A DNA stretch of 64,000 bases from Parafrigoribacterium mesophilum (GCF_039652555.1 NZ_JBDJAF010000002.1:1-64000); one strand, 5' to 3'. Shown: positions 48,795 through 57,668, counted from the first letter of the stretch. Numbers and translations are program-made. Notes: generated from the letters alone by a model not told the origin.

Positions 48795-49931
48795 GTGAGC
48801 GTACGACCCCTGCGCGAAGCGCACATCGATCTTTCGGCGATCTCGCACAACGTTCGAGTATTGCGTCAGGCGATCGGGACCGCCCACTTCATGGCCGTCG
48901 TGAAGGCGGACGGTTTCGGCCACGGCGCTGTCGAGTCGGCGCGCGCGGCCGTGCGCGGCGGCGCCGACTGGCTCGGCGTGCTCGACATTCCCGAGGCTCT
49001 CGAACTGCGTGCCGCCGGGATCCGCGAACCCATCCTGACCTGGATGCACGCTCCGGAGCAGGATTTCGGCCCCGCGGTGGCCGCAGGCATCGACATCGGC
49101 GTCAGCACCCTCGAGCAGGTGGAGGCACTGGCGCAGCTGCACGCGCTCGGCCCGGACGTGCCCAGGATGCAGATCAAGGTCGACACCGGACTCAGCCGCA
49201 ACGGCGCGATGCCGCAGCTTTGGGAGCGCCTCTTCGCCGCGGCGGCCGACTACGAACGCCGCGGCGCCCTCACCATTACCGGCATTTTCAGCCACCTCGC
49301 CAACGCGGGAGCCGAGGCGGATGCCACCCAGCTGGATGCGTTCCGGGAGGCCCTCAACCTCGCACGGGCGGCGGGACTGAATCCGCCGCTCACCCATCTC
49401 GCGGCCACCGCCGGAGCGCTGGAGTGGCCGCAGTGTCGATTCGATCTGGTGCGTGTCGGGCTCGGCATTTACGGGCTGCTGCCGTTCGAGGACGACACGA
49501 TGCGCGCTGGTGAGCTCGGGCGGTCACTGCGCCCAGCTCTGGAACTGAGCGCCGCCGTCGTGTCGGTCAAGCGGGTGCCAGCCGGCAGCGGCGTGTCCTA
49601 CGGGCACACCTTCCACACCGGCCGGGACAGCACCCTGGCGCTCGTGCCGCTCGGTTACGGCGACGGCGTGCCCCGGCACGCCTCCGGCCGCGGCCCGGTC
49701 TGGATCAACGGCAGAACCTACTGCATCGCCGGCCGGGTCGCCATGGACCAGATCATCGTCGACCTCGGCGACGACACCGCCGAGGTGGGCGATCGAGCGA
49801 TCCTGTTCGGCGACCCGCGCACGGGCGTGCCGTCCGCCGATGACTGGGCGCGCAGCGCCGACACCATCAACTACGAGATTGTGACACGCCTGGGCGGTCG
49901 CATCCAGCGCACCTACAGCGGAGGCGAGTGA
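48795..49931 (+). CDS. alr: Alanine racemase
   Basis: 378 residues. PLP enzyme giving D-Ala for peptidoglycan. The PLP lysine is K37 in MAVVKADGFGHGA (usual AYGHG is GFGHG here, so the usual Tyr is Phe). The opposing catalytic Tyr is in GSGVSYGHTF; MDQIIVDLGD near the end is typical. GTG 48795 begins 28 bases after acpS. The stop overlaps tsaE. Confidence 0.95.
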   Translation: MSVRPLREAHIDLSAISHNVRVLRQAIGTAHFMAVVKADGFGHGAVESARAAVRGGADWLGVLDIPEALELRAAGIREPILTWMHAPEQDFGPAVAAGIDIGVSTLEQVEALAQLHALGPDVPRMQIKVDTGLSRNGAMPQLWERLFAAAADYERRGALTITGIFSHLANAGAEADATQLDAFREALNLARAAGLNPPLTHLAATAGALEWPQCRFDLVRVGLGIYGLLPFEDDTMRAGELGRSLRPALELSAAVVSVKRVPAGSGVSYGHTFHTGRDSTLALVPLGYGDGVPRHASGRGPVWINGRTYCIAGRVAMDQIIVDLGDDTAEVGDRAILFGDPRTGVPSADDWARSADTINYEIVTRLGGRIQRTYSGGE

Positions 49932-50413
49932 TGCGGCTCACCATCGACACCCCCGAGCAGATGGAAGAGCTGGGTGGCCGGATCGCCGGGCAGTTGGCCG
50001 CAGGCGACATCGTGGCCCTCACCGGCGAGCTGGGGGCGGGCAAGACCACCCTGACCCGCGGCCTCGGCCACGCCCTCGGCGTACGCGGCGCGGTAGCCAG
50101 CCCCACCTTCGTGCTCGCCAGGACGCATCCGCGGCCCGGCGGCGTGCCGCTCGTCCACGTGGACGCCTACCGGCTCGCCGGCGCCGACGAGCTGGAAGAC
50201 CTCGACATCGACTTCGAAGGATCCATCGTCGTGGTGGAATGGGCAGAGGGGATGCTGGACGGCCTCGCCGATTCCTGGCTTGCCGTGCGGATCGACCGGC
50301 CGAAGGGCGGCGCGGGCGCTGACGGGCCAGGAACCGTTTTCGAGGACGCCGCCGAACCGCGCGAAGTCACCATCACCGGGCACGGGCCGCGCTGGGCCGG
50401 CGTCGTGCTGTAA
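49931..50413 (+). CDS. tsaE: tRNA t6A synthesis ATPase TsaE
   Basis: 160 residues. Walker A GELGAGKTTLTRGLG near residue 36, then ASPTFVLARTHP and HVDAYRLAGADELEDL typical of TsaE (YjeE). Supports TsaB/TsaD in threonylcarbamoylation of A37. ATG 49931 overlaps the alr stop by one base; GTG 49928 is an alternative. Confidence 0.94.
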   Translation: MRLTIDTPEQMEELGGRIAGQLAAGDIVALTGELGAGKTTLTRGLGHALGVRGAVASPTFVLARTHPRPGGVPLVHVDAYRLAGADELEDLDIDFEGSIVVVEWAEGMLDGLADSWLAVRIDRPKGGAGADGPGTVFEDAAEPREVTITGHGPRWAGVVL

Positions 50414-50530
50414 CCCACCGATACCATTCCGGACCATTGAGCCCGCCGCGGCGGGCGGTCTGGTCCGGAACAGCATCGCTCGGTGCATGCGGCGGCCAGG
50501 CGGCGGCCGGATGCGAGCGGCCGGGCAAAT

Positions 50531-50536
50531 TAGACT
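50531..50536 (+). promoter_or_regulatory. -10 element of a probable leaderless tsaB promoter
   Basis: TAGACT, six bases, GTG 50543: same hexamer and spacing as at truA. It shows that tsaB-rimI-tsaD can be transcribed separately from acpS-alr-tsaE. Confidence 0.5.
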
Positions 50537-50542
50537 GGCGGG

Positions 50543-51178
50543 GTGCTTCTCGCCATCGATACCTCCGCAGGCACCAGCGTCGCGGTGGTCGACCCGGACC
50601 GGGGCACTCTCGCCCTGCGACACGAATCCGGCACCCGCTCGCACGCCGAAGTGATCGGGACGCTGATTGCCGAAAGCCTCACACAGTCACAGGTTACGGC
50701 CGCGACGCTCTCCGCAGTCGCCGTGGGGATGGGACCGGGTCCATTCACCGGCCTGCGCGTGGGCATCGCGGCCGCGCAGGCGTTCGCGCTGGGAGCCGGG
50801 AAGTCACTGCTGCGGGTGGTCAGCCACGACGCGGTAGCGTTCGGCCGCTACGCCGAGGGTTTCACCGGCCCGCTGCTGGTGGTCACCGACGCACGCCGCC
50901 GCGAGGTGTACTGGTCCGCCTACAGCGGCGTCGACGCCACCGGAATCCCCCAGCGGGTCGACGACCCCGGACTGTCCCGACCCGGCGATCTCGCGGAGGC
51001 CGTCACCGATTACCCGCGCTACGAACGGCTGGATGCCACCGAGGTGTCCGCGGCATCCGTCGGCCTGCTCGCCGAGGCACTGCACCGGCACGGCAGAGCG
51101 TTCGCCGGTCCGGCTCCGCTCTATCTGCGCTCGCCGGATGTGACGGTGCCGACCTCGATGAAGCGGGTCAGCCAGTGA
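50543..51178 (+). CDS. tsaB: tRNA t6A synthesis protein TsaB
   Basis: 211 residues. MLLAIDTSAGTSVAVVD ASKHA-fold start, GMGPGPFTGLRVGIAAAQAF signature. Partner of TsaD and TsaE in t6A37 synthesis. GTG 50543 has a -10 six bases upstream and no ribosome site. The stop overlaps the next start (GTGA). Confidence 0.94.
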   Translation: MLLAIDTSAGTSVAVVDPDRGTLALRHESGTRSHAEVIGTLIAESLTQSQVTAATLSAVAVGMGPGPFTGLRVGIAAAQAFALGAGKSLLRVVSHDAVAFGRYAEGFTGPLLVVTDARRREVYWSAYSGVDATGIPQRVDDPGLSRPGDLAEAVTDYPRYERLDATEVSAASVGLLAEALHRHGRAFAGPAPLYLRSPDVTVPTSMKRVSQ

Positions 51179-52734
51179 CCTGGCAGCTGCGCCGGGCCAG
51201 ACCTGCGGACCTCGCGACGATCATGGTGCTGGAGAAGTCGATCTTCACCGCGGATGCCTGGTCGACAGCCACCATGAAGCGCGACCTGCTGAATCCACAG
51301 TGCTACTACCTCGTGGCCTTCGACCCGGAAACCCCGGAGACGATCGACGGCTACGCCGGACTGTTCGCCCCGTCGGGCGCCGGCGATGCCGACATCCAGA
51401 CCATCGCGGTCGCTGAGGCCTCCCGCCGCGCCGGACTGGGACGCGTGCTGATGCTCTCGCTGATCACCGAGGCGCGTCATCGCGGTGCGCGGCAGGTGTT
51501 CCTCGAGGTGCGGGCGGACAACCCCGCGGCACAGAACCTGTACCGCACCCTGGGATTCGAGCAGATCGGCGTGCGCGTGGCGTACTACCAGCCGGACGGC
51601 GTCGACGCGCTGACCATGCGCCTGACCGTGCCGGAACCCCGGATCGCCCCGGCGGTGGGTGTCCCGGCCGGGAACAGCCCGCTCGTGCTCGGCATCGAGA
51701 CCAGTTGCGACGAGACCGGAATCGGCATCGTGCGCGGCGACACCCTGCTCGCCAACGTGATCGCGTCGTCCATGGACGAGCATGCCCGCTACGGCGGCGT
51801 GGTCCCCGAGATCGCGGCGCGCGCCCACCTCGAAGCGCTCACCCCGAGCCTGACGGCCGCGCTCGACCGGGCCGGCGTCACCCTCCGGGAACTGGACGCG
51901 ATCGCCGTCACCAGCGGCCCAGGGCTCGCCGGCGCGCTCATGGTAGGGGTGGGGGCGGCGAAGGCGCTCGCCATCGCCCTGGACACGCCGCTCTACGCCG
52001 TCAACCACCTGGTCGGTCACGTCGGCGCTGACGTGCTGCGCCACGGTGACTCCTCCCAGGTGTCCGGACCGCTGGAATACCCCACCATCGCCCTGCTGGT
52101 CTCCGGCGGGCACACCTCGCTGCTGCTGGTGCGCGACCTCGTCTCGGACGTGGAACTGCTCGGCGAGACCATCGACGACGCGGCCGGCGAGGCGTTCGAC
52201 AAGGTGGCCAGGTTGCTCGGCCTGCCCTATCCCGGCGGACCGCACATCGACCGGGTCGCTGCGGGCGGCAACCCGGATGCCATCCGTTTCCCCCGAGGGC
52301 TCAGCCGCCCCAAGGACCTCGAGAAGCACCGCTACGACTTCTCATTCTCGGGACTCAAGACGGCGGTCGCCAGGTGGGTGGAACAGCGAACGGATGCCGG
52401 TGAGCCGGTACCGATGGCCGACACCGCTGCCAGCTTCCGCGAGGCCGTCGTCGACGTGCTCACCGCGAAGGCTGTCGCCGCCTGCCTGGACTTCGGCATC
52501 CCGCGCCTCCTGCTCGGCGGCGGCGTCATCGCCAACGCCCGACTGCGCGAGGTGGCCGCCGAACGCTGCGCCGCCCACGGGATCGAACTGCGGGTGCCGC
52601 CGCTGTCGCTGTGCACCGACAACGGCGCGATGATCGCGGCGCTCGGCGCGCAGTTGGTGATGGCCGGACGGGGGCCGTCCGGGCTCGGTTTCGGCGCGGA
52701 CTCCACCCTCCCGGTGACCACCATTCAGGCCTGA
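51175..52734 (+). CDS. rimI-tsaD: RimI acetyltransferase fused to tRNA threonylcarbamoyltransferase TsaD
   Basis: 519 residues without an internal stop. Residues 1 to about 150 are a GNAT domain (TWQLRRARPADLATIMVLEK; acetyl-CoA loop RRAGLGRVLM; NPAAQNLYRTLGFEQIG) matching RimI, which acetylates S18. After a linker (VPEPRIAPAVGVPAGNSP) TsaD begins near 165 (VLGIETSCDETGIGIV), with the metal motif NHLVGHVGAD, VSGGHTSLLLV and SLCTDNGAM complete. The genes are commonly adjacent in actinobacteria; here they are one frame. An internal GTG at the junction could still start free TsaD, but no clear ribosome site is seen. Confidence 0.92.
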   Translation: MTWQLRRARPADLATIMVLEKSIFTADAWSTATMKRDLLNPQCYYLVAFDPETPETIDGYAGLFAPSGAGDADIQTIAVAEASRRAGLGRVLMLSLITEARHRGARQVFLEVRADNPAAQNLYRTLGFEQIGVRVAYYQPDGVDALTMRLTVPEPRIAPAVGVPAGNSPLVLGIETSCDETGIGIVRGDTLLANVIASSMDEHARYGGVVPEIAARAHLEALTPSLTAALDRAGVTLRELDAIAVTSGPGLAGALMVGVGAAKALAIALDTPLYAVNHLVGHVGADVLRHGDSSQVSGPLEYPTIALLVSGGHTSLLLVRDLVSDVELLGETIDDAAGEAFDKVARLLGLPYPGGPHIDRVAAGGNPDAIRFPRGLSRPKDLEKHRYDFSFSGLKTAVARWVEQRTDAGEPVPMADTAASFREAVVDVLTAKAVAACLDFGIPRLLLGGGVIANARLREVAAERCAAHGIELRVPPLSLCTDNGAMIAALGAQLVMAGRGPSGLGFGADSTLPVTTIQA

Positions 52735-52744
52735 AAGCGACCCA

Positions 52745-52773
52745 TTGACACGCGCAGTTCAGGGTGTCAGCAT
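52745..52773 (+). promoter_or_regulatory. Candidate promoter of the DUF4190-like gene
   Basis: TTGACA (52745-52750), 17-base spacer, CAGCAT (52768-52773), about 40 bases before ATG 52814. The -35 is perfect and the -10 is weak. Confidence 0.45.
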
Positions 52774-52813
52774 GGCCCGCAACACTAACGTGTCTACCCC
52801 GAACGGAGACGTC

Positions 52814-53356
52814 ATGACCGACCCGGATCTCCCACCCAGCACCCCGCCGCCGACGGTACCGCCGCCGACTCCGCCCACCACCCCACCGACGAATCCTCCA
52901 CCGGGACCCGGTGCGCCGCCGGAAGAGCCACCGCTCCTCGACGACGTACGCGGTGACTATCGCGGTGACCATCGTGATGACCATCGCGGTGGCGCGCCAG
53001 GCGCCACCGCCTACGGCGCGGGCCCTGCTGCTGCCCCATACGGGACGCAAACCGCGTACGGCACGCGCGATCCCGCCCCGAAACAAACTCTGAGTCTCAC
53101 CTCGTTCATCGTCGGGCTTGCCAGCCTCGTCTTCTGCTGGGTCCCGGTGCTCGGCTTCCTTGGCGCGATCGCCGCCGTGATCATCGGCTTCATCGCCAAG
53201 AACCGGGAGCCACAGGCGCCCAAGTGGATGTGGCTGGTCGGCATCATCTCCGGATTCGCGGCCATCCTGCTCAGCCTGCTCATCCTCATCCCGCTCATCT
53301 TGCTGTTCGCGTTCGGAGCGGCAGTCAGCACCGGCGTTCCGGTTCCGACTCCCTGA
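52814..53356 (+). CDS. DUF4190-like membrane protein with Pro-rich N-terminus
   Basis: 180 residues. Residues 1-45 are Pro/Thr-rich, followed by RGDYRGDHRDDHRGG, then two long hydrophobic segments (about 95-125 and 140-170) joined by AKNREPQAPKWMW. This matches small DUF4190 proteins common in actinobacteria; function unknown. ATG 52814 is preceded by CGGAGACG; the longer frame from 52745 overlaps the promoter. Confidence 0.8.
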   Translation: MTDPDLPPSTPPPTVPPPTPPTTPPTNPPPGPGAPPEEPPLLDDVRGDYRGDHRDDHRGGAPGATAYGAGPAAAPYGTQTAYGTRDPAPKQTLSLTSFIVGLASLVFCWVPVLGFLGAIAAVIIGFIAKNREPQAPKWMWLVGIISGFAAILLSLLILIPLILLFAFGAAVSTGVPVPTP

Positions 53357-53364
53357 GCGTCGGG

Positions 53365-54552
53365 CTACCGAATTTCACCGTCGCGCTCGACGATGAGCAC
53401 GCAGTGGCGTCCGGCCACCCGGGTAATCACCACCGTCGCGCTGCCCTTGCCCTTCAATCCGAGTCTTTTCCGCAGCGTCGCCGGGTCGACATCCGCCCCC
53501 CGCTTCTTGATCTCCACGGCACCGATACCGCGCTGCGTCAGGGTCTTCTTCAGCGTCCGCTCGTCCCACGGCAGCCGGTCGAGGATGCGGAACCGCGTGG
53601 CGAACGGCGTGTCGACCCGCGTGTCTGAGCTCAGATAGGCGATCCCGTCGCTGATCATGGATGCGCCCAAATCCCGCGCCAGGTCGCCGATCAGCCGGGC
53701 GCGGATCACCGCGCCATCCGGCTCATAAAGGTACTGCCCGAGCGCACCGACCGGCGCGTCCGTGCTGTCCTCACCCGCCGCCAGTTCGGCGCTGCCGTGT
53801 TTTCCGAGCAGCAGCGCGCTGCGACGGATGCCGGGCCTGGCCAGAGCGCCGAACCACAGCGACACCTCGACCACCTCCCGGTCCACGGAAACCCACTGTG
53901 CTTCGGCCTGGGCTGGGATCAGTGCGCGGTCCATGCCGGGAGCCAGTTTCACCCCGGTGGGCAGTTGGTCGGCGAAGGCGAACGCCGTCTCCAGCGACGG
54001 TGACCAGTCGGCTGGATCGGACAGGCGGCGGGACGAGGTGCGCCGGGCGGGGTCCAGGTAGACGCCGTCGGCCTCTGTCGGCACGAACGAGGCGGCGTCT
54101 CCGTGCACCACGGTGGCGTGCGGCCACGGCGCGAGGTTGTATGCGGCGATCGCGGCGGTGACTTCGTCCCGTTCGACCGCAGTCACCCGAATGTCCAGCG
54201 CCGCCAGCGCCAGCGCGTCACCACCGATTCCGCAGCCCAGGTCGGCGACGCGGTTCAGCCCCGCCGAGCGGAACCGGCCGGCGTGCACGGCGGCGACCGA
54301 CAGTCTGGTCGCCTGTTCCAGTCCGGCCGGAGTGAACAGCATCCGGTCGGCGAACTCGCCGAACTTGAGGGTCGCGTGCCGCCGAAGCTTCGACTGGGTC
54401 AGTACCGCCGAGACGAGCGCGGGGGAGTGCCCCGCCTCGCGCAGCGCGCTGACCATGCGCACCACATCCGCCGTCGAGTCGTAGGGCGGCAGGTCGTCGA
54501 GCAGGCTCAGCCCCTCGGTCGACAGCACTTCGAGCAACTCGGCAGTTTCCAT
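53365..54552 (-). CDS. SAM-dependent methyltransferase with THUMP-like C-terminal domain
   Basis: 395 residues. Class I methyltransferase motif I is VADLGCGIGGDALALAAL, followed by VTAVERDEV and a YLDPARRTSS motif where DPAR resembles the DPPR/NPPY catalytic motif. The C-terminal third (KRGADVDPATLRKRLGLKGK) resembles the THUMP-like domain seen next to these enzymes. Substrate unknown, probably RNA. ATG 54552 has CAGAAT six bases upstream, again consistent with a leaderless mRNA. Confidence 0.82.
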   Translation of the reverse strand: METAELLEVLSTEGLSLLDDLPPYDSTADVVRMVSALREAGHSPALVSAVLTQSKLRRHATLKFGEFADRMLFTPAGLEQATRLSVAAVHAGRFRSAGLNRVADLGCGIGGDALALAALDIRVTAVERDEVTAAIAAYNLAPWPHATVVHGDAASFVPTEADGVYLDPARRTSSRRLSDPADWSPSLETAFAFADQLPTGVKLAPGMDRALIPAQAEAQWVSVDREVVEVSLWFGALARPGIRRSALLLGKHGSAELAAGEDSTDAPVGALGQYLYEPDGAVIRARLIGDLARDLGASMISDGIAYLSSDTRVDTPFATRFRILDRLPWDERTLKKTLTQRGIGAVEIKKRGADVDPATLRKRLGLKGKGSATVVITRVAGRHCVLIVERDGEIR

Positions 54553-54558
54553 CCGCCC

Positions 54559-54564
54559 ATTCTG
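54559..54564 (-). promoter_or_regulatory. -10 element of a probable leaderless methyltransferase promoter
   Basis: On the minus strand CAGAAT, six bases (GGGCGG), ATG 54552. The GGGCGG could alternatively act as a ribosome site. Confidence 0.4.
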
Positions 54565-54567
54565 ATC

Positions 54568-54647
54568 CGAAATGACGGAGATCTGGTCATCGGGATGCCC
54601 GCACCGCGCGATCCCGGGTCCTCTGGTAGCAAAACTCCGTCATTTCG
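54568..54647. repeat. Palindromic element with GAAATGACGGAG arms
   Basis: CGAAATGACGGAG (54568-54580) and CTCCGTCATTTCG (54635-54647) are perfect 13-base arms around a 54-base GC-rich centre. The architecture resembles the other hairpin elements in this window, but the arm sequence is different. Confidence 0.8.
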
Positions 54648-54692
54648 CCAAGGGCGGGAGTGGCTAGGAGGCGGGCGGGGCAGGGGCCTGAA

Positions 54693-54719
54693 TTGGCACT
54701 CGGATTGACCGAGTGCCAA
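54693..54719. promoter_or_regulatory. CIRCE operator (HrcA site) of groES
   Basis: TTGGCACTC-N9-GAGTGCCAA is a perfect inverted repeat with CIRCE architecture. It overlaps the -35 TTGACC (54705-54710), which is spaced 18 bases from TACAGT (54729-54734). Confidence 0.92.
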
Positions 54720-54765
54720 CCGAGGCCGTACAGTAGTTCTGGCACACTCACAGTGAGAGTGCTAA
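54705..54765 (+). promoter_or_regulatory. groES promoter and second, degenerate CIRCE
   Basis: TTGACC-18-TACAGT promoter. Downstream, GAGTGCTAA (54757-54765) is a perfect CIRCE right half whose left half (CTGGCACAC, 54739-54747) is degenerate. Two operators suggest tight heat-shock repression by HrcA. Confidence 0.75.
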
Positions 54766-54801
54766 CCAGAGATTTCTAAGTTCTTCAGAAAGAGGTCAGC
54801 C

Positions 54802-55098
54802 GTGTCGGTGTCAATCAAGCCGCTCGAGGATCGCATTGTAGTAAAGCAGGTCGATGCAGAGGAGACCACCGCATCCGGTCTCGTCATCCCTGACACCGCG
54901 AAGGAGAAGCCCCAGGAGGGTGAAGTTCTCGCCGTGGGTCCAGGGCGCATCGACGACAACGGCAACCGCGTCCCGCTCGATATCGCCGTGGGCGACAAGG
55001 TCATCTACTCCAAGTACGGCGGAACCGAGGTCAAGTACAGCGGCGAAGACCTGCTCGTGCTCTCGGCCCGCGACGTGCTCGCGGTCGTGGTGCGCTAG
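54802..55098 (+). CDS. groES: Co-chaperonin GroES
   Basis: 98 residues, normal. KPLEDRIVVKQVDAEETTAS start, mobile loop about 18-33, VGDKVIYSKYGGTEVKYSGE. Works as the lid of GroEL. GTG 54802 follows AAAGAGG. No groEL follows, as is common in actinobacteria where a main groEL lies elsewhere. Repressed by HrcA through CIRCE. Confidence 0.97.
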   Translation: MSVSIKPLEDRIVVKQVDAEETTASGLVIPDTAKEKPQEGEVLAVGPGRIDDNGNRVPLDIAVGDKVIYSKYGGTEVKYSGEDLLVLSARDVLAVVVR

Positions 55099-55138
55099 AG
55101 GCACGCTCAGCTGAAGCGCCGATAGATTCAGCGCTCGT

Positions 55139-55169
55139 ATGGCCCGTCCGGTTGATCCGGACGGGCCAT
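55139..55169 (+). terminator. Terminator after groES
   Basis: ATGGCCCGTCCGG and CCGGACGGGCCAT form a perfect 13-base stem with a 5-base loop, followed by TTTGCG. Confidence 0.85.
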
Positions 55170-55202
55170 TTGCGTACCTTGGCGCGCAAGGACAGGAGTA
55201 GC

Positions 55203-56141
55203 ATGCGAACAGTGCCCGCTCCTTCCGCCGCCTTCGCAGCACGCGAGCGGTCCGGTGTTGCCTATGCCGTCTCGGCGTATGGCCTCTGGGGGCTGTTCCC
55301 GCTCTACTTCCTCCTGCTGCTGCCGAGCGGGCCGTTCGAAATCGTCGCCTACCGGGTGCTGTTCTCGTTCGTCTTCTGCCTCATCGTCATCACGATGCTG
55401 CGTCGATGGGACAAGATTTTCGCCATGGTTCGGCAGACCAGGCTCTTTTTGACGCTGGGCGTCGCCGGCATCCTCATCTTCGGCAACTGGCAGGTCTACG
55501 TGCTTGCCGTGCTCGGCGGGCACGTCACCGAAGCAGCACTCGGGTACTTCATCAACCCCATCGTCACGGTGCTCCTGGGTGTGCTGCTGTTGCGCGAGAA
55601 GCTCCGGCCGGCGCAGTGGACGGCGGTCGCGCTGAGTGGTGTCGCGGTGCTCGTTCTCGCCATCAACTACGGAGCATTCCCCTGGATCGCCCTCGCCCTC
55701 GCGTTCACGTTCGGACTGTACGGCTATGCGAAGAAGTCGGTCGGGGGTGAGGTGGATGCGCTCACCGGTTTGACCATTGAAACCGCCTGGCTGGTCCCGG
55801 TCGCTCTGGCCGAGCTCGTGTTCGTCGGAATGACCACCGGCATCACCTTCGGCAACATCAGCGTGGCCAACACCTTGCTGCTGCTCAGCGCCGGAGTCGT
55901 CACTGCGATCCCGCTGCTCCTGTTCGCCGCCTCCGCCCGGCGGCTTCGGCTGACCACGATCGGACTGATCCAGTACCTGACTCCGATTCTGCAGTTCGTC
56001 ATCGGCGCGTTCGTGCTGAACGAGGCGATGCCGACGTCCCGCTGGATCGGGTTCGCGCTGGTCTGGATGGCGCTGATCATCCTCTCGGTGGACATGGTGG
56101 TCTCCGGCCGTTCCCGCCGCGCCTTGCCGTTACCCGGTTGA
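55203..56141 (+). CDS. rarD: RarD-like EamA-family transporter
   Basis: 312 residues with about ten membrane helices in two EamA repeats. GVAYAVSAYGLWGLFPLYFL, ISNWQ-type segment (IFGNWQVYVLAVLGGHVTEA) and LGYFINPIVTVLLGVLLLRE are RarD signatures. Substrate not established. ATG 55203 with AGGAG upstream; the open frame from 55152 overlaps the groES terminator. Confidence 0.9.
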   Translation: MRTVPAPSAAFAARERSGVAYAVSAYGLWGLFPLYFLLLLPSGPFEIVAYRVLFSFVFCLIVITMLRRWDKIFAMVRQTRLFLTLGVAGILIFGNWQVYVLAVLGGHVTEAALGYFINPIVTVLLGVLLLREKLRPAQWTAVALSGVAVLVLAINYGAFPWIALALAFTFGLYGYAKKSVGGEVDALTGLTIETAWLVPVALAELVFVGMTTGITFGNISVANTLLLLSAGVVTAIPLLLFAASARRLRLTTIGLIQYLTPILQFVIGAFVLNEAMPTSRWIGFALVWMALIILSVDMVVSGRSRRALPLPG

Positions 56142-56198
56142 GCGTTCGATAGTCTTCCGCCCAGAAGCCGCAAACCACAGGCTACGAAAGGATGCCGG

Positions 56199-57479
56199 AT
56201 GCCTCGATCGCGCACCATTTCATTGGTCGCGGTCTTCGTGGCGGCATCGTTGGCCTGCGCGGCCTGCACGAGCGGGCCGAGCCAGGCGCCCTCGACATCC
56301 TCCAGTCCCACCCCGAGCGTCACCGCCGGACCGCTTGCGCCCGGTGACGGTGTGCTGCGCATCGGGACTCTGCTGCCCACGACCGGTGCCTCGGCCTTCC
56401 TCGCCCCGGCGCAGGCTGCCGGTGTGGAACTCGCCGTGCGCGAGATCAACGAAGCAGGCGGCGTTCTCGGCGTGCCGGTCGAGGTGTTCCACCGCGACTC
56501 CGGCGACGCCTCCACCACCACGCTGGAAACCTCATTCGCCGACCTGCTCACCAAGAAGATCGACGTGGTGATCGGCCCGTCCTCCTCCGTGCTCGCCGCC
56601 CGGCTGCTGCCGAAGAGCACCGAAGCCAAGATCCCGATGATCTCACCGGCTGCCACCGGCATCGCACTGACGACCCAGCAGAACGAAGGATGGTTCTTCC
56701 GCAGCATCCCCTCGGCGGCGCTGCAGTCCAGTGCCCTCGCGGCAGCGGTCACGAAATCCGGCGCCACGAAACTCGGAGTCATCGCGTTCGAGGATCCGAC
56801 CGGCAGTGCCGTGTCCCAGGGGCTGGATAGCGCCATGACCGCGGCCGGTGGCGCGCTGGTGGTGCAGCAGAGCTTTGGCGCCGAGACGAAGGACCTCGCG
56901 CCCGTGGTCGCCGCCATTGTCAAGGCCGCCCCGCAGTCGGTGGCGCTGGTCAGTCCGTTCAGCGCCATGGCGCAGAACCAGGCGCTGATCACCGCGCTGA
57001 GCGCGGCGGGATTCGGCGGCGCCAAGCTCTGGCTCACCAGCGGCAATCTCGCGGACTATTCCCAGGCGCTGCCGGCGGGGCTGCTCAAGGACGTCAACGG
57101 CATCCTCGAGGGCGACACCACAAACGAGGCGTTCGACAAACGCGTGCTCTCGGCCGGACCCTCGGTCACCGACTACCGTTACGCCGCGGAGGCCTATGAC
57201 GCGGTGATGCTCGCCGCGCTCGCCGCCATCGTGGGACACAACGACACCGGTGCCGGGATCGCCCGGCAGCTGCGCGGGGTCTCCTCCGGCGGCATCAAAT
57301 GCCAAAGCTTCGGGGAATGTCTCGACGTGCTCAAGACCCAGAAGGACATCGACTACGACGGCGTGTCCGGGCCGCTCACACTGGATGCCGCCGGGGACCC
57401 TTCGCCCGCACACTACGGCGTCTACCGCTACAGCGCCGAGAACCAGTACAGTCGCGTCGGCGACGTGCTCGCGGGGTGA
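56199..57479 (+). CDS. Branched-chain amino-acid-type substrate-binding lipoprotein
   Basis: 426 residues. Lipoprotein signal (SLVAVFVAASLACAAC, then a Ser/Thr/Pro linker) and a periplasmic-binding type I fold of the LivJ family (LRIGTLLPTTGASAFLAPAQ; GVELAVREINEAGGVLGVPV; VVIGPSSSVLAARLLP). AAAGGATG precedes ATG 56199. A second, similar protein follows. Either could feed the convergent liv permease genes. Confidence 0.88.
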   Translation: MPRSRTISLVAVFVAASLACAACTSGPSQAPSTSSSPTPSVTAGPLAPGDGVLRIGTLLPTTGASAFLAPAQAAGVELAVREINEAGGVLGVPVEVFHRDSGDASTTTLETSFADLLTKKIDVVIGPSSSVLAARLLPKSTEAKIPMISPAATGIALTTQQNEGWFFRSIPSAALQSSALAAAVTKSGATKLGVIAFEDPTGSAVSQGLDSAMTAAGGALVVQQSFGAETKDLAPVVAAIVKAAPQSVALVSPFSAMAQNQALITALSAAGFGGAKLWLTSGNLADYSQALPAGLLKDVNGILEGDTTNEAFDKRVLSAGPSVTDYRYAAEAYDAVMLAALAAIVGHNDTGAGIARQLRGVSSGGIKCQSFGECLDVLKTQKDIDYDGVSGPLTLDAAGDPSPAHYGVYRYSAENQYSRVGDVLAG

Positions 57480-57668
57480 ACTGCGGAATTCGGCGCGGCC
57501 ATGCGGGCAAGCGCAAATTACCCCCGGTCGGGAACGTAATAGTAACGATTCCGTAGTGTTATCGCCGTAAGACGTGCCTTCATTTGTGCGCAGGTCGTTT
57601 GGGCAATAGCTTTACGGGAGGCAGTGTTATCTGCCATGTCTCAAGCACAGAAAAATACAAGGAGCAAC

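Noticed and set aside
50437..51174. Extension of the rimI-tsaD frame upstream through tsaB
   Set aside because: It overlaps tsaB in another frame and is Arg/Gly-rich nonsense; GTG 51175 overlapping the tsaB stop is the natural start.
57480..57668. GlnR-like nitrogen box upstream of the second binding-protein gene
   Set aside because: GTAAC-N6-GTAGT at the right place matches only the first half of the GlnR consensus, too weak to report.
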